A stretch of DNA of 64,000 nucleotides from Pyrenochaeta sp. MPI-SDFR-AT-0127 (taxonomy: Eukaryota; Ascomycota; Dothideomycetes; Pleosporales; Cucurbitariaceae), in assembly GCA_020747015.1 (NCBI GenBank), contig JAGTJM010000088.1:49326-113325 (forward strand), in the 5' to 3' direction. The notes below the pieces were generated by a model. That model was not told where the DNA came from, made no database searches, and was given only the letters and a program-made list of their open reading frames with translations. Shown in pieces: positions 23,538 to 36,214 of the stretch (its first letter is position 1; every line of letters starts with the position of its first letter). Position numbers and translations under genes: made by a program.

Positions 23538-25663
23538 GCGATCCGCATCGTTATCGTCGTCTTCCTGAAAGTCAGAATACTCAGTGTCCTACACCGTGGT
23601 TACTAAGGGGCTCAAAGCTGTGACTGAGAACGACCAGGCCCTCTTTGTGGAGAGTAGTGATGCAGTAGAATAGGCTTTGTTTATGGCCAACGAAGAGGAT
23701 CGCGTATGTATCCTATCGCAGTTTGATAAAATCTTGTATCACCAGGCAATTATTGAACCTATAAAACCTTACTTACAACATCGATCTCCGCTACTTCTGT
23801 GTGAGGCACAGCATCCGTCATTTTCTTTTATTTCGACAGCCTACAAGTTTCTAAATGTCCAGATTGTCGATGAAGCACACTCAGGAGTCCACCTGCCATA
23901 TAAGACTCGAATGGCAGGCTATCCAACGGGATTTTCCTTCAAGGGGCTAACGGATGAGCAGAAGCTTGTCTCTTCGATTCTTAAAAATTACGCGATACCT
24001 GGTATACTAGATAGCCGTGTTGGTGCAGCTTACTTACTGCTTTGTTCCTCGATATTGTTCTTTGTTCGGGTAGTGATGTAAACGGCGCCAGCGTGGCGAG
24101 GCAACCGTGCCAAATCGTCCCCCTCTTTGTCCTGTTGTTCTCAGTAAAGCCCGTTTCAAGCTGCAGCCGTGACATGAATATTCTTTGAATTGCAAGGGGT
24201 GTCTTTGACAAGAAGGTTCCAAAGGCTGGCGCATTCAGCCATGAGCAGGGAGGCTGCACATGAGCTCCGCATATAATTAGGCCGCAATCGTTTCCGCAAT
24301 CCGCGAGCACCGCGAGTCTCTCCGCCGTCACGCCGTGCTCTGGCAGGTCCTGCACCGATATTGGTCAGGCACATGGTATCGAGCTTTGCCGCACCTGGGA
24401 CACTTGCGGCGATTGCACGGTACTTGCCGGCCCCTTTCTTAATACTGCATAGCTTCCAAAGTTTAACGGTGAGGAGTTGCTTGCGCCAGCTGGCAGAAAA
24501 GTTTGGGAGGAAAATGGGTGCTGAGTCCAGGTCGACGCGATGTTTGAGGAAGTAGTGAATCTGCGGATCCATTGCGCTGGAACGCTAAACGTTCGATCTG
24601 TGCGCTTCTTCCACTATGTCGGGAAACCAGTTTGGTGGCAAAAAAGGCCATTTGCTGTGCCGTAAAGGCACAGTGCTGGGCAGAGACGCCCAACGTTTGC
24701 GGCGCCACATTCTGAACACCCCACACCTTGCGAGAATTCAAAAATGCAAACACGCTTCACTACAAATCTACAATGCCCATACAATTTTGACTGCATTAAA
24801 AATGACACGTTGTTCTGGTCAAGGCTTGCTTTGGGCAAAGTGTTGGGCAGCTGGAGATGGGATGCTGAGCGTTGGCCTGTATTTGCCCATGCCGAGTCGT
24901 AGCTACATGCAAACATATCAATGAGAGCAGGCAGTATCCTGATACCTTCTATTGGTTCTAGTACGCCAAAAATCTGGCACGAATGCTTGTCACGATACCA
25001 CCCATGCTGCCATCCTATTGTAACCTCATACGCCATGCTACGACACAACGACAATACTCGAGTAGTGTCAGCGAAAGCGTGCGATTCCCGTACCGCTCGA
25101 AACAATGATCACATATCCGCCATGAACAGTTTAATCCCCATTTTGGTATCCTGCTCTGATTTTAAAAGTCAAAATACCGCCCGCCTGATCGCTAGCTCAC
25201 CAAATCGAATCTCCAGAAACGTAAATATAGATCCCGGTGCATTGTGCAAATGCAATCGTGGTAACGCCGTAAAGGAGAGGACGCGAACGTGGTCGCAACA
25301 ATCAAAGGATGCATAGCGAAAACTCAAGGCCTTAACTTATCCCACGTACAAATTGCCTCTAGGCCACATGAAATTCCAAGCGCGCCAAGAGACTGTTTAA
25401 GTCGCCAAATGGGGGATTCAGTTTGCGAGCAAAGTGATCTTTTCATTGCAAAAAAAATACTGCTCGAAGGATTACCGGTTAATGGGTTGCTTCAAGCGAG
25501 GTCGAAGCACTTCGTTCTCATACTTGTAGTGTCGAGTAGCGAATAGCTTGCCGCAAGATATTTAATCAATGGTCAAGTTTTGGACATGACGCATGCTAGT
25601 GCGCAGCCAAGGACTGTCTTTTGGCAATTGGCCATAATACGAAAACGATGACGATGTATCAGT
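23538..25663. other. 2.1 kb region without a convincing gene
   Basis: One plus-strand open frame starting ATG 23683 and ending 24081 (132 aa, MANEEDRVCILSQF...) has acceptable composition but no recognisable domain, and I do not call it a gene. The remainder to 25663 has only overlapping short frames on both strands. No tRNA or tandem repeat seen. The left end serves as the upstream region of the methyltransferase, and the right end is the 3' flank of HMT1. Confidence 0.4.
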
Positions 25664-28600
25664 CTATGGATGCCCATGGGGTTTACCCGAGTTCTCGTCC
25701 CGATGGGAGGTCGTCGGAGGCCCAGATCGCATTCTTTTGTTTCTTTCATCGTCGGAAGAAGAAGCAGAGTGGCTACTGCTTCCGTCATCAAGGCCGATTG
25801 TTCCATCCTTGGACTCCCGGCGCAGGCGATCAGCTTTGTCCTTGAGCACTTTGGCTTGTTCAGCTGCTCTCTGTGCTCGAATCTGCTTCTTCCACATGGC
25901 CGCATAATGACCATTGCGATCCAGAAGCCCCTCATGCGTTCCTCGTTCTTGCACTTTGCCTTTATGCAATACAAGAATTTGATCAGCATGGGTAATGGTG
26001 CTGAGTCGATGGGCGATGATCAACATTGTACGCCCTTGGGCCAACGTGGTAAAAGCTTCTTGGATATGTTGTTCTGTCTCGGTGTCAAGAGCGGCGGTAG
26101 CTTCATCGAGCATGATGATTCGCGGGTTCTTCAGAATAGTTCGGGCTATAGCCACGCGCTGTTTTTCGCCTCCTGAAAGGCGCAAGCCCCTTTCGCCGAC
26201 TTTTGTGTCGTACTTATCCGGGAATGTCATAATTTTATCATGAATACTCGCTGCTTTGCAAGCGTCATGTACTTGTTCGTCCGTTGCGTCCGGGTTGGCA
26301 TAGCGGAGGTTGTACATGAGCGTCTCGTTGAACAATACGGTGTCTTGAGGAACCACACCAATATGGCTGCGCACTGAATCAATCGTCAAGTCTTCCACAT
26401 CGTGTCCATCCACCTGAATACTCCCAGACATGGTATTGTAAAATCGATAGAGAAGACGAAACACGGTTGATTTACCACCACCGGACTCGCCAACAAAAGC
26501 GGTTGTTGTGCCTGGCTCACAGTAGAAGTCGAGGCCTGTCAATGCCGGCTTGCGTTGGTCGTAAGCAAAATGCACATCCTGGAATCGAAGAGTGCCTGCA
26601 CACGAGGGAAGAGGAGTAGCATCCTCCTTGTCTACCACGGTTGGTTGCTCTTTGAACAGCTCAAGCATACGCTCAGAATTGATCATGGCAGACTGAATCA
26701 TTCTGTAGAAGGTGCCAAAAAAATTGAGCGGGCTCTGAAGCTGGCCCATGTACGTTATCAGCGTAACAAACTTGCCCACATCTTGTTGTCCTGTCGCCAC
26801 CTGGTATGCCGCGATGAAGCAAGTCACGAGCAGGCCAATCATAAACACCATGTTCTGCGAGATGTTCATGATGTTCAACGAGAACATTACCTTATACTCA
26901 GCGTTTTGATACTTTTTGACAGCTTCACGGTACCGATTGAATTCGTATGCTTCGGCGTTGAAGTACTTTACGGTCTCGTAGGACACCATGGAGTCGTTCC
27001 TGCACACAGGCGTCAGCAGACGGCGCAAACATGCGCTAGTTGGGACTTACTTGACAGCATCTTCTTCACGATCTGCATTGACCATTTCTCGGCGGATTTC
27101 AGCGCGCCACTGGGCCATGCGAATAGTCAAATAAATGTACCAGAAAGTGACGACAGCGATGACAAGAGCATAGTAAGCATCAAATCTGACCAGGAAGTAG
27201 CCGATGGCGACAGCCAGATCAATGAGCATGGGAACCACTGAAAAGGTCACCTGCTCAAGAAAGGTGTTAATGGAGCTTCCCTTTCCTAGTGCGGACAGGA
27301 CCTCGCCCGTCTTCTTGCCGAGGTGGAAATCCAGACTAAGGCTGTGCACGTGCTCAAATGCGGCAACAGACAGTTCGCGATACGAATATTGTGAGACAGG
27401 GATCCACAGGGCTGATCGAAGGGCGCCCAGCAGGCCGTTGCTGCCCTGCAGAAAGCGAAAAGAGATGAAGATGATGATGGCGGTCCATGGGTTACCCTTG
27501 TCCTTGTGTGCAAGGCGATCAACAATGTTGCCAATCTGGTCGGGAACTAGCAGATTCACCACGCGCTGGGCGAGAACAAGCATGAAGCATATGATGACAA
27601 CGACCTGTAACTTACGGTCTTTGGAGGGCCAGAGGTAGGGGAAGAAGACGTGATAGCCTTTGATGTACTCCCACCAGCTGCGGGCGGGCGCGCCTGTAGG
27701 CCTGCTCCAGGCGGGCGGTGCTCCCTCGGTGTGCTGGTGTTTGCCACCGACGGCATGGACAGAGCCATATGAGCCGTTCGCGTGACCATTTTCCGCGTGG
27801 CCGTTGCGATCAGCGCCACGCAAGAGCGAAGTGCTCTCGCTGGGGCTTCCAGTGTCGTCTGAAGCTCGCCGTTGTGGCATGATGACAAAGACCACGTAGA
27901 AGCCGATCAAGGCAAGCAGGAGCACGATGCGGAGCAGGTCCATGGCAACCTCGGCGGCCTCCCAATCGGTCATGTGAAAGCGTAGCTTTGTGCTTGGACG
28001 GCCGGCGGTGGGCTCTTTGTGGGCATGCGTGTAAATGGCGAATGAGCAAGCTACGAGCACTATTTCTAGCACAGTGGCTAAGCTCCATGTCGCCAAATGG
28101 GCGACGGTGGGTGATGGCTTCGAGTCGAGGAGGGAGATGAGGAACAGGCAGTAGACGAAGAAGGAGCCGACCTGGTAGATCTGGGCGAGAGTTAGCCTGC
28201 ACACGCTGGCGCGCACACGCACACGGAGCAAGCGTCTGTATGGCCCTGTGCGAGGTAGTACGTACAACGACGGCCTTGCCGGCCCAGTAATGTTCCTTCT
28301 TCTCGACGAGGGCATGGGCAATGATGACGACGGAATTGCCGACAAAGGTCAGGGCAGCGGCCAGAGAGAGCCATTCGAAGACAGTCTTCTGGGCCTGGGT
28401 GACATGGTCGTGGGCCGTCTTCTTGACAAAATTGCGGGTGGGGTCTGTTGCGGGCAGCGGCTTGCCTCCAGGGCCAGTGGTTGTGGGTTTTGCGATATTA
28501 GAATTAGAATTAGAAGCGGCAATGCTGCGAAAGGTAAAGGCGGCCAGGAAGAAGAAGAGCATAACGATGGGATAGGCATATTGCAGGACCGTGACGAGCG

Positions 28601-28673
28601 AGCGAAGGGCGTCGGCGTGGCTCCATTTCTGGTCGGCGGCGAGCAGCTCGACCTGGAGGTGGGGAGCGGCCAT
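25664..28673 (-). CDS. hmt1: Half-size ABC transporter, heavy metal tolerance type (ABCB6/Hmt1-like)
   Basis: ATP-driven exporter of the ABCB half-transporter group. S. pombe Hmt1 acts at the vacuole in heavy-metal detoxification; the substrate here is inferred only. Minus-strand exons are 28673-28266, 28180-27051 and 26999-25664 (introns 85 and 51 nt), giving 957 aa. An N-terminal hydrophobic TMD0-like region (about residues 25-200) precedes a core six-helix ABC membrane domain, then the nucleotide-binding domain: Walker A GESGGGKST (about 682), signature LSGGEKQR (about 789), Walker B IIMLDEATAALD and H-loop AHRLST. The splice that joins GKAVV to IYQVGSFFVY and the one joining DAVK to NDSMVSYETVKYFN both restore family-conserved sequence. 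The C-terminal tail is charged and Ser-rich. Divergent from RTC1. Confidence 0.93.
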
Positions 28674-29186
28674 GGTGGTGCAGCGCTCCAGGGCAATGCG
28701 AGGCCCGAAATGCGAGGGCTCACCGGTGGCAGAGAGAGGGGGGCGGATGGTGAAGAGAGGGAGGGCGTGGATGGAGAGGAAGGACTGGAGCAGTTGACAT
28801 GGTCGACGACTATAGTCTGAAGAAGGGTGGGCGAGCTGGGTGGTGGCGCGCATCCATGCATATGGGTCCCTTGGCAGGCGATGATCGAGTCCAGAAGCCT
28901 CCTCTGCGCCCCCCAGGACAGTGGACACGGGCGCTGCGACAGACAGGGACACACGACAGCTCACGTCTGGCCTGCAGCTCGCCTGCAGCACGCCTGCAGC
29001 CAGTGTGCAGCCTGCAGCCTGCAGCCCGCAGCCCACGCCCGTCGCCGTCGACGTCGCCAGGCCCGCCTCGGGACCACTGCCGCCGCGCCGCCTGCGAAAC
29101 TCACCGCAACTCGGCAGCGAAGCAGCACAGTACAGTACAGCAAAGCAAAGCAAAGCAGGGCCGGCCGGCTGCCCCTCTGCCAAACG
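28674..29186. promoter_or_regulatory. Bidirectional upstream region hmt1 / RTC1 with CTGCAG repeats
   Basis: 513 bp between divergent start codons. It contains three consecutive 11-bp units beginning GCCTGCAG (28970-29002), then two more CTGCAG copies by 29022, and near 29131-29158 short CAGTA and GCAAA tandem units just ahead of the RTC1 start. No known factor site is assigned. Confidence 0.55.
28970..29002. repeat. Three 11-bp tandem units carrying CTGCAG
   Basis: Units at 28970, 28981 and 28992 share GCCTGCAG followed by three variable bases, so the palindrome CTGCAG recurs every 11 bp, about one DNA turn. Two further CTGCAG sites follow at closer spacing. Confidence 0.8.
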
Positions 29187-32100
29187 ATGAGCGACCGTCG
29201 CACGTCGTCGGCCGTGGTGGGCGCAACAGCCCAAGCAGCAGCGGCAGCAGCAGCAGCAGCAACAACAGGACCACCAGGACCCCCAGGACCCCCAGGACCC
29301 CCAGGACCAACAGCAACACCAGCTGCTGCTGCTGCTCCTCCACCTCTTCTCCCGCCCCAGTCCAAGATCCCCCCCGCCCCGCCGCCGCCGCCGCCCCGGC
29401 AAAAGTCGCGCTCCTACTTTGAGCGCTTCGTCGCGCAGCCCTTGACCACGGCCTATGGCTCGCGTCCGCCGAGTGCGCAGACAACCCGTGCCGACGGCGG
29501 CCCTCCGAATGTCCTGGTGCCGAAGCTCCCCGGGTACGTATTCCACATGGTACTGCAAACTGCAGTCTTTGCAGTCTTATTCATCTTTGTTGTTTTGTTG
29601 TTTTGTCGTGTTGTCGTGTTGTCGTGTCGCAGTACTAAAGTGCTGCACTTTCGTGTCTTCCCTCACTCACCACCCTCTGCAGCATTCGCACCGGCTACTC
29701 CCAGGATGTCGGCCACAAAACCGGCCTCGACATCTCTGCCCTCGACATCAATCGTGAACGCACCCATGCTGTCCTGGCTGGCAAAGAGATCTTGAAGACC
29801 GTCCGTGTCCACAACGCCAAAATTGTCGACGACACCAATCTTCGCGCTGCCGTCCTCAACTATGCCGACTCGCATGCAAGACAGCGTGAAGGCCTTGGCA
29901 TCCACGACGTCAAATGGTCCCATGGCCAGTTCAGCTCCCATATAGCCACCGCTGCTGCCAATGGCAAAGTCATTCTGTACGATTTGAACCGTGCAAGCGT
30001 CGAGCTTACCAGACTGCACGAGCATACCCGTCAGGTCCACAAGCTTGCATTCAACCCCCACCAGGGCCACTTGCTCTTGTCTGCAAGCCACGATGCCACC
30101 GTCCGCTTGTGGGACTTGCGCGATATGCGCAGAGACGTCACCGTCTGCCGTAGCCGCGACCAGTACCCGGGCATCAACGGCGGCATCCGTGATGTCCAAT
30201 GGTCACCCACCGACGCCGTCGAGTTCGCTTTTGGCACCGACAATGGCACCATACAGCGCTGGGACTTCCGCCACAACAAAGGCCCAAAGCAGAAAATCAC
30301 CGCCCACGATCAGCGCATCTGCACCTCCATCGACTGGCATCCAGACGGCAAGCATCTGCTCAGTGCCAGTGTAGATCGAACAGTCAAGGTTTGGGACTTC
30401 TCCCTCGTTGGCCGCCGCCAAAAGGCTGTCTGGGTCTTGACCACCCCCTACCCGGTATACAAGGCCAGGTGGAGACCGCCCTACTGGTCTGATGAGTACC
30501 ACGACAAGGGTGCCTATCAGTGTACCCAGCTGGCCACGTCTTACGACCGTGAGCATCCTGTCATTCATGTATGGGACTTCCGTCGGCCCTACCTCCCTTA
30601 TCGCGAAATTAGCAAGTTTGCTACCGCTCCTTCCGACATGCTCTGGCACTCGCGTGACACGCTATGGACGGTGGGAAAGGAAGGCGTTTTTCAGCAAAAC
30701 GACGTACATCATGCTCCAAAGACTGTGGATCGGCGTAACCTGCAGGCACTTGCAGTATCGCCAAGCGGGGAAGTGGGCGGCGTCGCGCAGAAACGACCAC
30801 GACGGCGGCCCTCGGCCGGCCTAGCATATTCCGAGGACACGTACGCTGGTGACCCACGTGACAGGCGCAGTAGTCCAGAGAAAAGCAGTCTTCGAAGCTC
30901 GGTAGATGAAGGCCAAGGCGACAGCTTCCTCGCCTCCTCTATGAAGCGGCATCATGGTCGTACTGCGAGCAACAGATCGGCAAAGTCTTTCAGCAGTACG
31001 CCTCCTTCTGATACAGCCCCAAAAGTCATGTTTCTCACCGACTCGATGACCACACACCACGAATCTTTCAAGCCCAATCAGCTTGCTTTCCGGGGTGTGC
31101 TGCCGGGTTCTTCCAACATCCACATCTTTGCTTACCTGGCTCAAAAGTACAAAGCAATCCCGCTCTCGGATCCGCCAGACTTGAACTCCTTTCTAGAAGT
31201 CAACCGTGTCTTTGAGCAAAATGCCGAGTATGCGCAGAGAGCTGCACTGTATAGGCTGGCACAGACGTGGAGATTGGTCGGTGCGTCCATGACCGTCGCA
31301 ACAAGGCGGCGAGCAGAGTTGCACAGGGAACGTAGAAGGTTACCACGCAAGCCCACCGCTTTTGGGCAGTCCGATGTGGGCAGCAAAAGTGCCCTTGAGC
31401 CATCAAATTCGCAGGGCAAGCGGTTGCCTGTCCCACCGAATCCCGCAGTGCGTGCTATTCTCAATACGCTTGACAAGACAAGTCCGGTACCGCGTGCAGG
31501 TCAAAATCCAGCTATTTTAGAAAGCACGTCTAATTTGACCACGCCTCTTGCTCGGCCAATAACAACGTCCAATTCAACCGGCAACGACACACAAAGGCCC
31601 GATCTTTTGGACCTTGATCACGAGGATATTACTCAACTTCCGCCTGCAATTACTGGACCACAAGCCGAGCCCAGTACGCTGCCTTACGAAAACAAGCCAT
31701 CTGCACTGACAACCTTCAACCAGTCACATTGGCATCAATCTACAGATAGCCTTAATGAACGTCGGGCTCTCGTTGGGAGTTGGCGAGCGGCCCCACGAAC
31801 ACCATTGAGCCTTGGACCAAGTGATGCACAAAAGATCAGCATCACAGTACCTCCTCCACTAGAGCGTCATGACTCTGGAGAAAGCTTTACCATGTTCTCT
31901 GCTTCCACGGATTCCCAACATGGTAACTCAATGCCCAACTCATTCGCGAGTGGCAAGTCGCAACCGCATAGCATAGAAGCCTTTTCGGAGACTTGGCATG
32001 TCCACCCAGAGAAGTCAAGTTTTGGCAATCCTAGACTCATTACCGCAAAAGCCCCGCAGCACGAGCTGAGCAAAAGTGTTCCTTTATCACCCAATACCCT

Positions 32101-33625
32101 TCCCATAGGTACGAGCCGACATGTAGAACACGACGCTCAGCTACACCCAGCCCATAATGACGCGGACTATCTAGTCGAGTTCAGCAGTGGAGAGCGCGCG
32201 GTGCAAGAGATGCAACATCTACGTCGGAACAACCAACTAATGCGCCATGACAGTTCCGAATCTGAGGCATACGCTAGCAGTCGAGATGGAACATCTACCT
32301 CTTCAGCGGAATGCGCCGACATGGAGGCCAGTGGGACAATTGTGCCCGACATGTTTGATGAGGTGAGGTCGCCAGAAAGCTTGAAGCCCCGTGTGTCTGT
32401 TCCACCTGTCACTGAGGGTACGCCTCCAACACTCGATCCAACTACCGAAAATGCATTACTGCTTTCTGACTTCCAAGCTCTGCACGTTGATGCTGAGGAA
32501 GGATCAGCATTTTCCGTCATCAAACTGCTCAATAATCTGCTTGCTTACCATACAAGCGCTTCAGATGCACAATTCTCATCGCTCCTGCTTCTGTTGATGG
32601 CACCATTACTGCCACAAACGCAAAGTCCCTCTGCAGCAACTGCCATCGATGTGGGCGAGGTTCTCACCGCATTTACAGATACCTTCATCTCGCTTGGACT
32701 AACTCCCACACAGGCAAAAGCTATCCTTTCAACACAGCTTAGCCAACTAATCGCTGCAGGTATCAATCCTTATCAAGCAGAGTCGATCCTTCACACGTAC
32801 CATGCGCAGCTGCACAGTCTTTCTCTTTTAAACTCCGCGGCTTCACTTCGTCGACTCGCTTATCCTGCGTACCCTGCCGTCTATGAACAAGCTCTAAAAG
32901 ACACCCAACTTGGGCTCCTTTGTCTTAGTTGCAAATCGCCCATTAACAATCCAAAAGACAAAATGCGTTGCGAGTCATGTAAACGAGCTCAGGCACCATG
33001 TCCGGTTTGCTGGGCAAAGTATCCGGCCTTCGAACCCCTCACCGCAAAGACAAAAGCAAAAGCCAAGTTTCGCTCAAGCTTTAGTGATCGAGGCCACAGA
33101 AAACAGAAGTCTTCGATCATTTCAAGTTATGCTCTTGAGTCCGATAACTTTGGAAATGACGAATCACCAACAGTCGCTGTAAAATGGTCGTCGCCTTCCG
33201 CAACGCTTTGGACATGGTGCCCCTTATGTGGACATGGTGGGCACACAAATTGCCTATCAACATGGTTTGCCGATTCTGCATCATCAGATGGAGCGTGTCC
33301 TACGGAGGGATGTCTGTGCGATTGTGTCGCGGGTAAGCGGCGCGACCAGAAGATGCAGGAAATGCTTCAGAAAAAGGCCGACAAAGATAGGTCAAAGGTT
33401 GTTCGCAAGGGTGATGATTGGAAGGTCAGCGAGAGCAAAGCAGTATCGGCAGTTCGAGGTGCTGCTCTCGATGGCGGTACAGATCAGCAACCAGCTAGAA
33501 CAACAGGCCACAAAGAAGACCATAAACGGGTACGAGTCGTCTCTCCCGAACAGAGTCACAAACTTCCTGGTAGTCAGTTCGGCCCGTCCCTTGGATCAAC
33601 GTTCGGGAAAGTGCCAAGACCTTGA
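29187..33625 (+). CDS. RTC1: WD40-RING protein Rtc1/Sea2 (WDR24-like)
   Basis: Orthologue-type match to Rtc1/Sea2, a subunit of the vacuole-associated SEA (GATOR2-like) complex that signals amino-acid status to TORC1. Exons 29187-29533 and 29683-33625 (149-nt intron) give 1429 aa. Order: a low-complexity N terminus with poly-Ala, collagen-like GPP repeats and Pro runs (about 10-70); the conserved block SRSYFERFVAQP; a WD40 propeller (about 140-430, with motifs such as LLSASHDATVRLWDLRD and LLSASVDRTVKVWDF); a long disordered Ser/Pro-rich middle; a helical region; and a C-terminal zinc-ribbon/RING (about 1194-1335) with CLSCKSPI, CESCKRA, CPVC, CPLCGHGGHTNCL and CPTEGC. The intron splits the Gly codon before IRTGYSQDVG. 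The TORC1 role is known for yeast and animal homologues and is inferred here. Confidence 0.94.
29281..29307 (+). repeat. 9-bp minisatellite encoding GPP
   Basis: Three exact CCCCAGGAC units (with a degenerate one before) inside RTC1 exon 1, following a GCA/CAA-rich stretch (29235-29272). They encode the collagen-like GPP repeats, and copy number probably varies among strains. Confidence 0.8.
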
Positions 33626-35798
33626 CCAATCGAGTAAGACACCTACATATACAGCCTGTGTCTTCATAAGCACTTGCCTGCACTGCGAAGTCGGATCCTA
33701 ACATCGAAACATCCAATCGAGACGAGTATTAACATTCCAGTGATAGTGGTGGTCGAGTTCGGCAGCCTTTGGTTTGCGGAGCTGCCCGCAGCTTGCATAA
33801 TCACACCGCTTCTGTGCGCACCAAGCATCATAGTCACAACATCAAAGTTCACGAATTCCCACCCGCTTCCCCGGATGCGGGACGCTGACTTGAGCTTGGC
33901 CACGGGTCTGCCACGTTGTAACGTGCAGAAGGGTTAGCTCGTGTCAGCATATGGTTTAATTATTGTTCGTGTAAGAAGAGAACTGTCCGAGATCAAGGGG
34001 ATGCCTTGTCTCGAAGGTCTGGCTTGTTGCGACAGTCGTGGCATGGTCGGCGGGGCGGAACCAAATACCATCAGTAATGAATCAATTAGCTTCATGATCA
34101 CTTTTTCCCTCATAGCCATTTTGCGCAGAGTCCCATCGCCAGCTGCCTGGGATTCTCTACTGCAGCCCTAGGAGTAGTGTAGCGCCACTTTTTAAGCTCG
34201 ACAGGGACAACTTTCCATTTTTGCATTTCTCCCACATCACTTAGCTCTTTGTGTCGATAACATTTCTGTTGTTGTCATGGCGATTCGTATTCTTAACCCT
34301 GTGACCCCGCCACCCAGTGCCTCCGCTGCCAATTTCTACTATCGCAGCTTATCTTCTGATATCACACAACGTCTTCTACCAAACGCTGTGCATGATCCAG
34401 TAGCGTTTTCTTAGCACGACTCAGTGTTACCAGATTTCTGGTACATATTGGTACCTCACCTCGCCACGACGCGCAACCTTTTTCTGATCGGTGCGTTGAA
34501 CATCGGTGTGCTTCACGCACATTCCCATCGCGGGACCGCTAAGCGTATGCCACGCACGGCACTCCTTCCCCTCGATTCCCAGCATTTTGGTCAGTGACGA
34601 ACATGCGGCTTTGGATGGGGGAAAATATTGGGTATAGTGGGTTTAATGGTGTATTGGTGGCAATGAATCTGTTTGTGAACGGTGTTCAGTTTTGAACACG
34701 TTCTGGTAAAGTGCATGAAAATGACCCTGGTGCGGCGAAGTGCAGCAGAAGATGACCCTAAGCAAAGTATAATGACTTTAAAGTCCCAAAGATACGGTCA
34801 ACCAAAGGTAAAGGCATGAGTCCAAAGTCCCGACCAGGAAGTCAAGTGATCACGCTCATTCAACTACCCCGCGGAACGTGCGTTTTCGTCAAGTGTGATA
34901 CCACATGAAGCGATACAGGGACGTGATAGGTGCGAGTCGCGCTGATTGGCGAGATGTGAATGAAGAAGAGATCACGAAAACAGTTGTTGTGGAAATTGAG
35001 GTGCAGAGGTCTCGCAGATCATTGTTATTGGACGTTCTATTGCATGCGTATTTGGTGATGGGGACGAGGGCCGTTGGACAGATCTCGATCACGGTTCGTG
35101 ACGTTGAAAGAAGACGTGGCTTATATGTAGAGGCTGAAATAAGACAAGCAAGGTAGAATGACTATGTTTCCATGCAGAAAGCCGTTTACATTGATGGTTG
35201 GACGTCAATGTTGCACGAGGCTGGCGCGCAGGCTACATCAATGAAATTAAATACAACCCGTGGCAGATCAAAAGTCCATATGAACCTTGTAGGTACAACA
35301 ATGCACGAATGTGACACGGCGGCCATGGTCGATGAATGCTCTCTAGCGGAGAGACGCGGGAGACGATGGCTCGCAAAGATGTCCAAGTTAGAGGTACTGA
35401 GAAAGTAGTAACACCAATCACTACAAAGCTGAAAAGCAAGTGTGGCTGGATGCCTAATCTGGGCTACATGTATTTCACGAGGCCATTCACGCATCGAGAA
35501 CCATGCATCACTTTAGACCATGTTTTTGGTGACGATGTGCAGGCCGTTATGTAGGCGTTATTGAATTCGGTGATATTCATGTCTTTTGTCAATTCCTATC
35601 CCTCGTGATACCATTGAAGTACGCATGAGCAAGGAAAGGAAGGTCTCGGTCGCCGTAAAATGCATGCCCGTGCCTTCAAGAGGCGGGTTGGTTTCCTAAT
35701 ACCTGCTCTCTGTCAGCTCCTGCCTTTAATTCCAATATCCGGACACCCGCTATGGCGCTTGTGCATGCTCCATACCTCAACTCCATGACCCTGATCGT
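33626..35798. other. 2.2 kb intergenic region
   Basis: Between the 3' ends of RTC1 and eS21. A short frame of 45 codons starts at ATG 34277 after a pyrimidine-rich stretch (MAIRILNPVTPPPSAS...), the only start here that looks promoter-like; its stop is at 34412 and I cannot extend it by splicing. Two adjacent plus-strand frames at 34905-35156 and 35172-35408 have no domain. No gene is called. Confidence 0.4.
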
Positions 35799-36214
35799 TT
35801 ACCGGGACGCGCTCCAGACAGACTTGAGGAAGCCATCTTTCTGTGTGAGCCTGTTGAAGCTGTCGTCGCTCTCGCCCATGGCGCGTACGAAGCCACTGAG
35901 GGCATAGACCTGGTTTTCGCCCGTGTAGCGGCCATTCTCATCGACCTTGCCAACGCTGAGCTGGACAGAGGCGTGATCCTTGGCCTTGATGATGCGTCCG
36001 GTCGCAGACTCGTAGACATTAGTATCGCGATTCGAGGTTCAGGTATGGGTATCGCGGGCACTCACGCATTTGCGGGGGACGTAGACTGTAACAATGGTTA
36101 GCACTCACTTCTGACATTCTGGTATTGTGTGCCGGTGTGTGAAATGGGCTCAATGAGTTGGACGAGGAAGGGGCTATTCTTACGGTCAACGAGCTCGCCG
36201 CGTTCGTTCTCCAT
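35799..36214 (-). CDS. RPS21: 40S ribosomal protein eS21
   Basis: Small-subunit ribosomal protein eS21, cytosolic, needed for 18S rRNA processing. Minus-strand exons are 36214-36184 (31 nt), 36085-36066 (a 20-nt micro-exon) and 36008-35799, with introns of 98 and 57 nt. The product is 86 aa, the family length. It reads MENERGELVD, then LYVPRKC, then SATGRIIKAKDHASVQ, VYALSGFVRAMGESDDSFN and KSVWSASR. Each join keeps frame and restores the conserved protein, so the micro-exon is secure. Such early introns are common in fungal ribosomal protein genes. Confidence 0.95.

Noticed and set aside
23683..24081. 132-aa plus-strand frame beside the methyltransferase
   Set aside because: No domain, no conserved motif and a length that chance could give; kept only as a note in the intergenic entry.
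27810..29558. 582-codon minus-strand frame spanning the hmt1/RTC1 promoter
   Set aside because: Translates low-complexity antisense of RTC1 exon 1 and runs through the hmt1 intron; only the part from 28673 is the genuine hmt1 exon 1.
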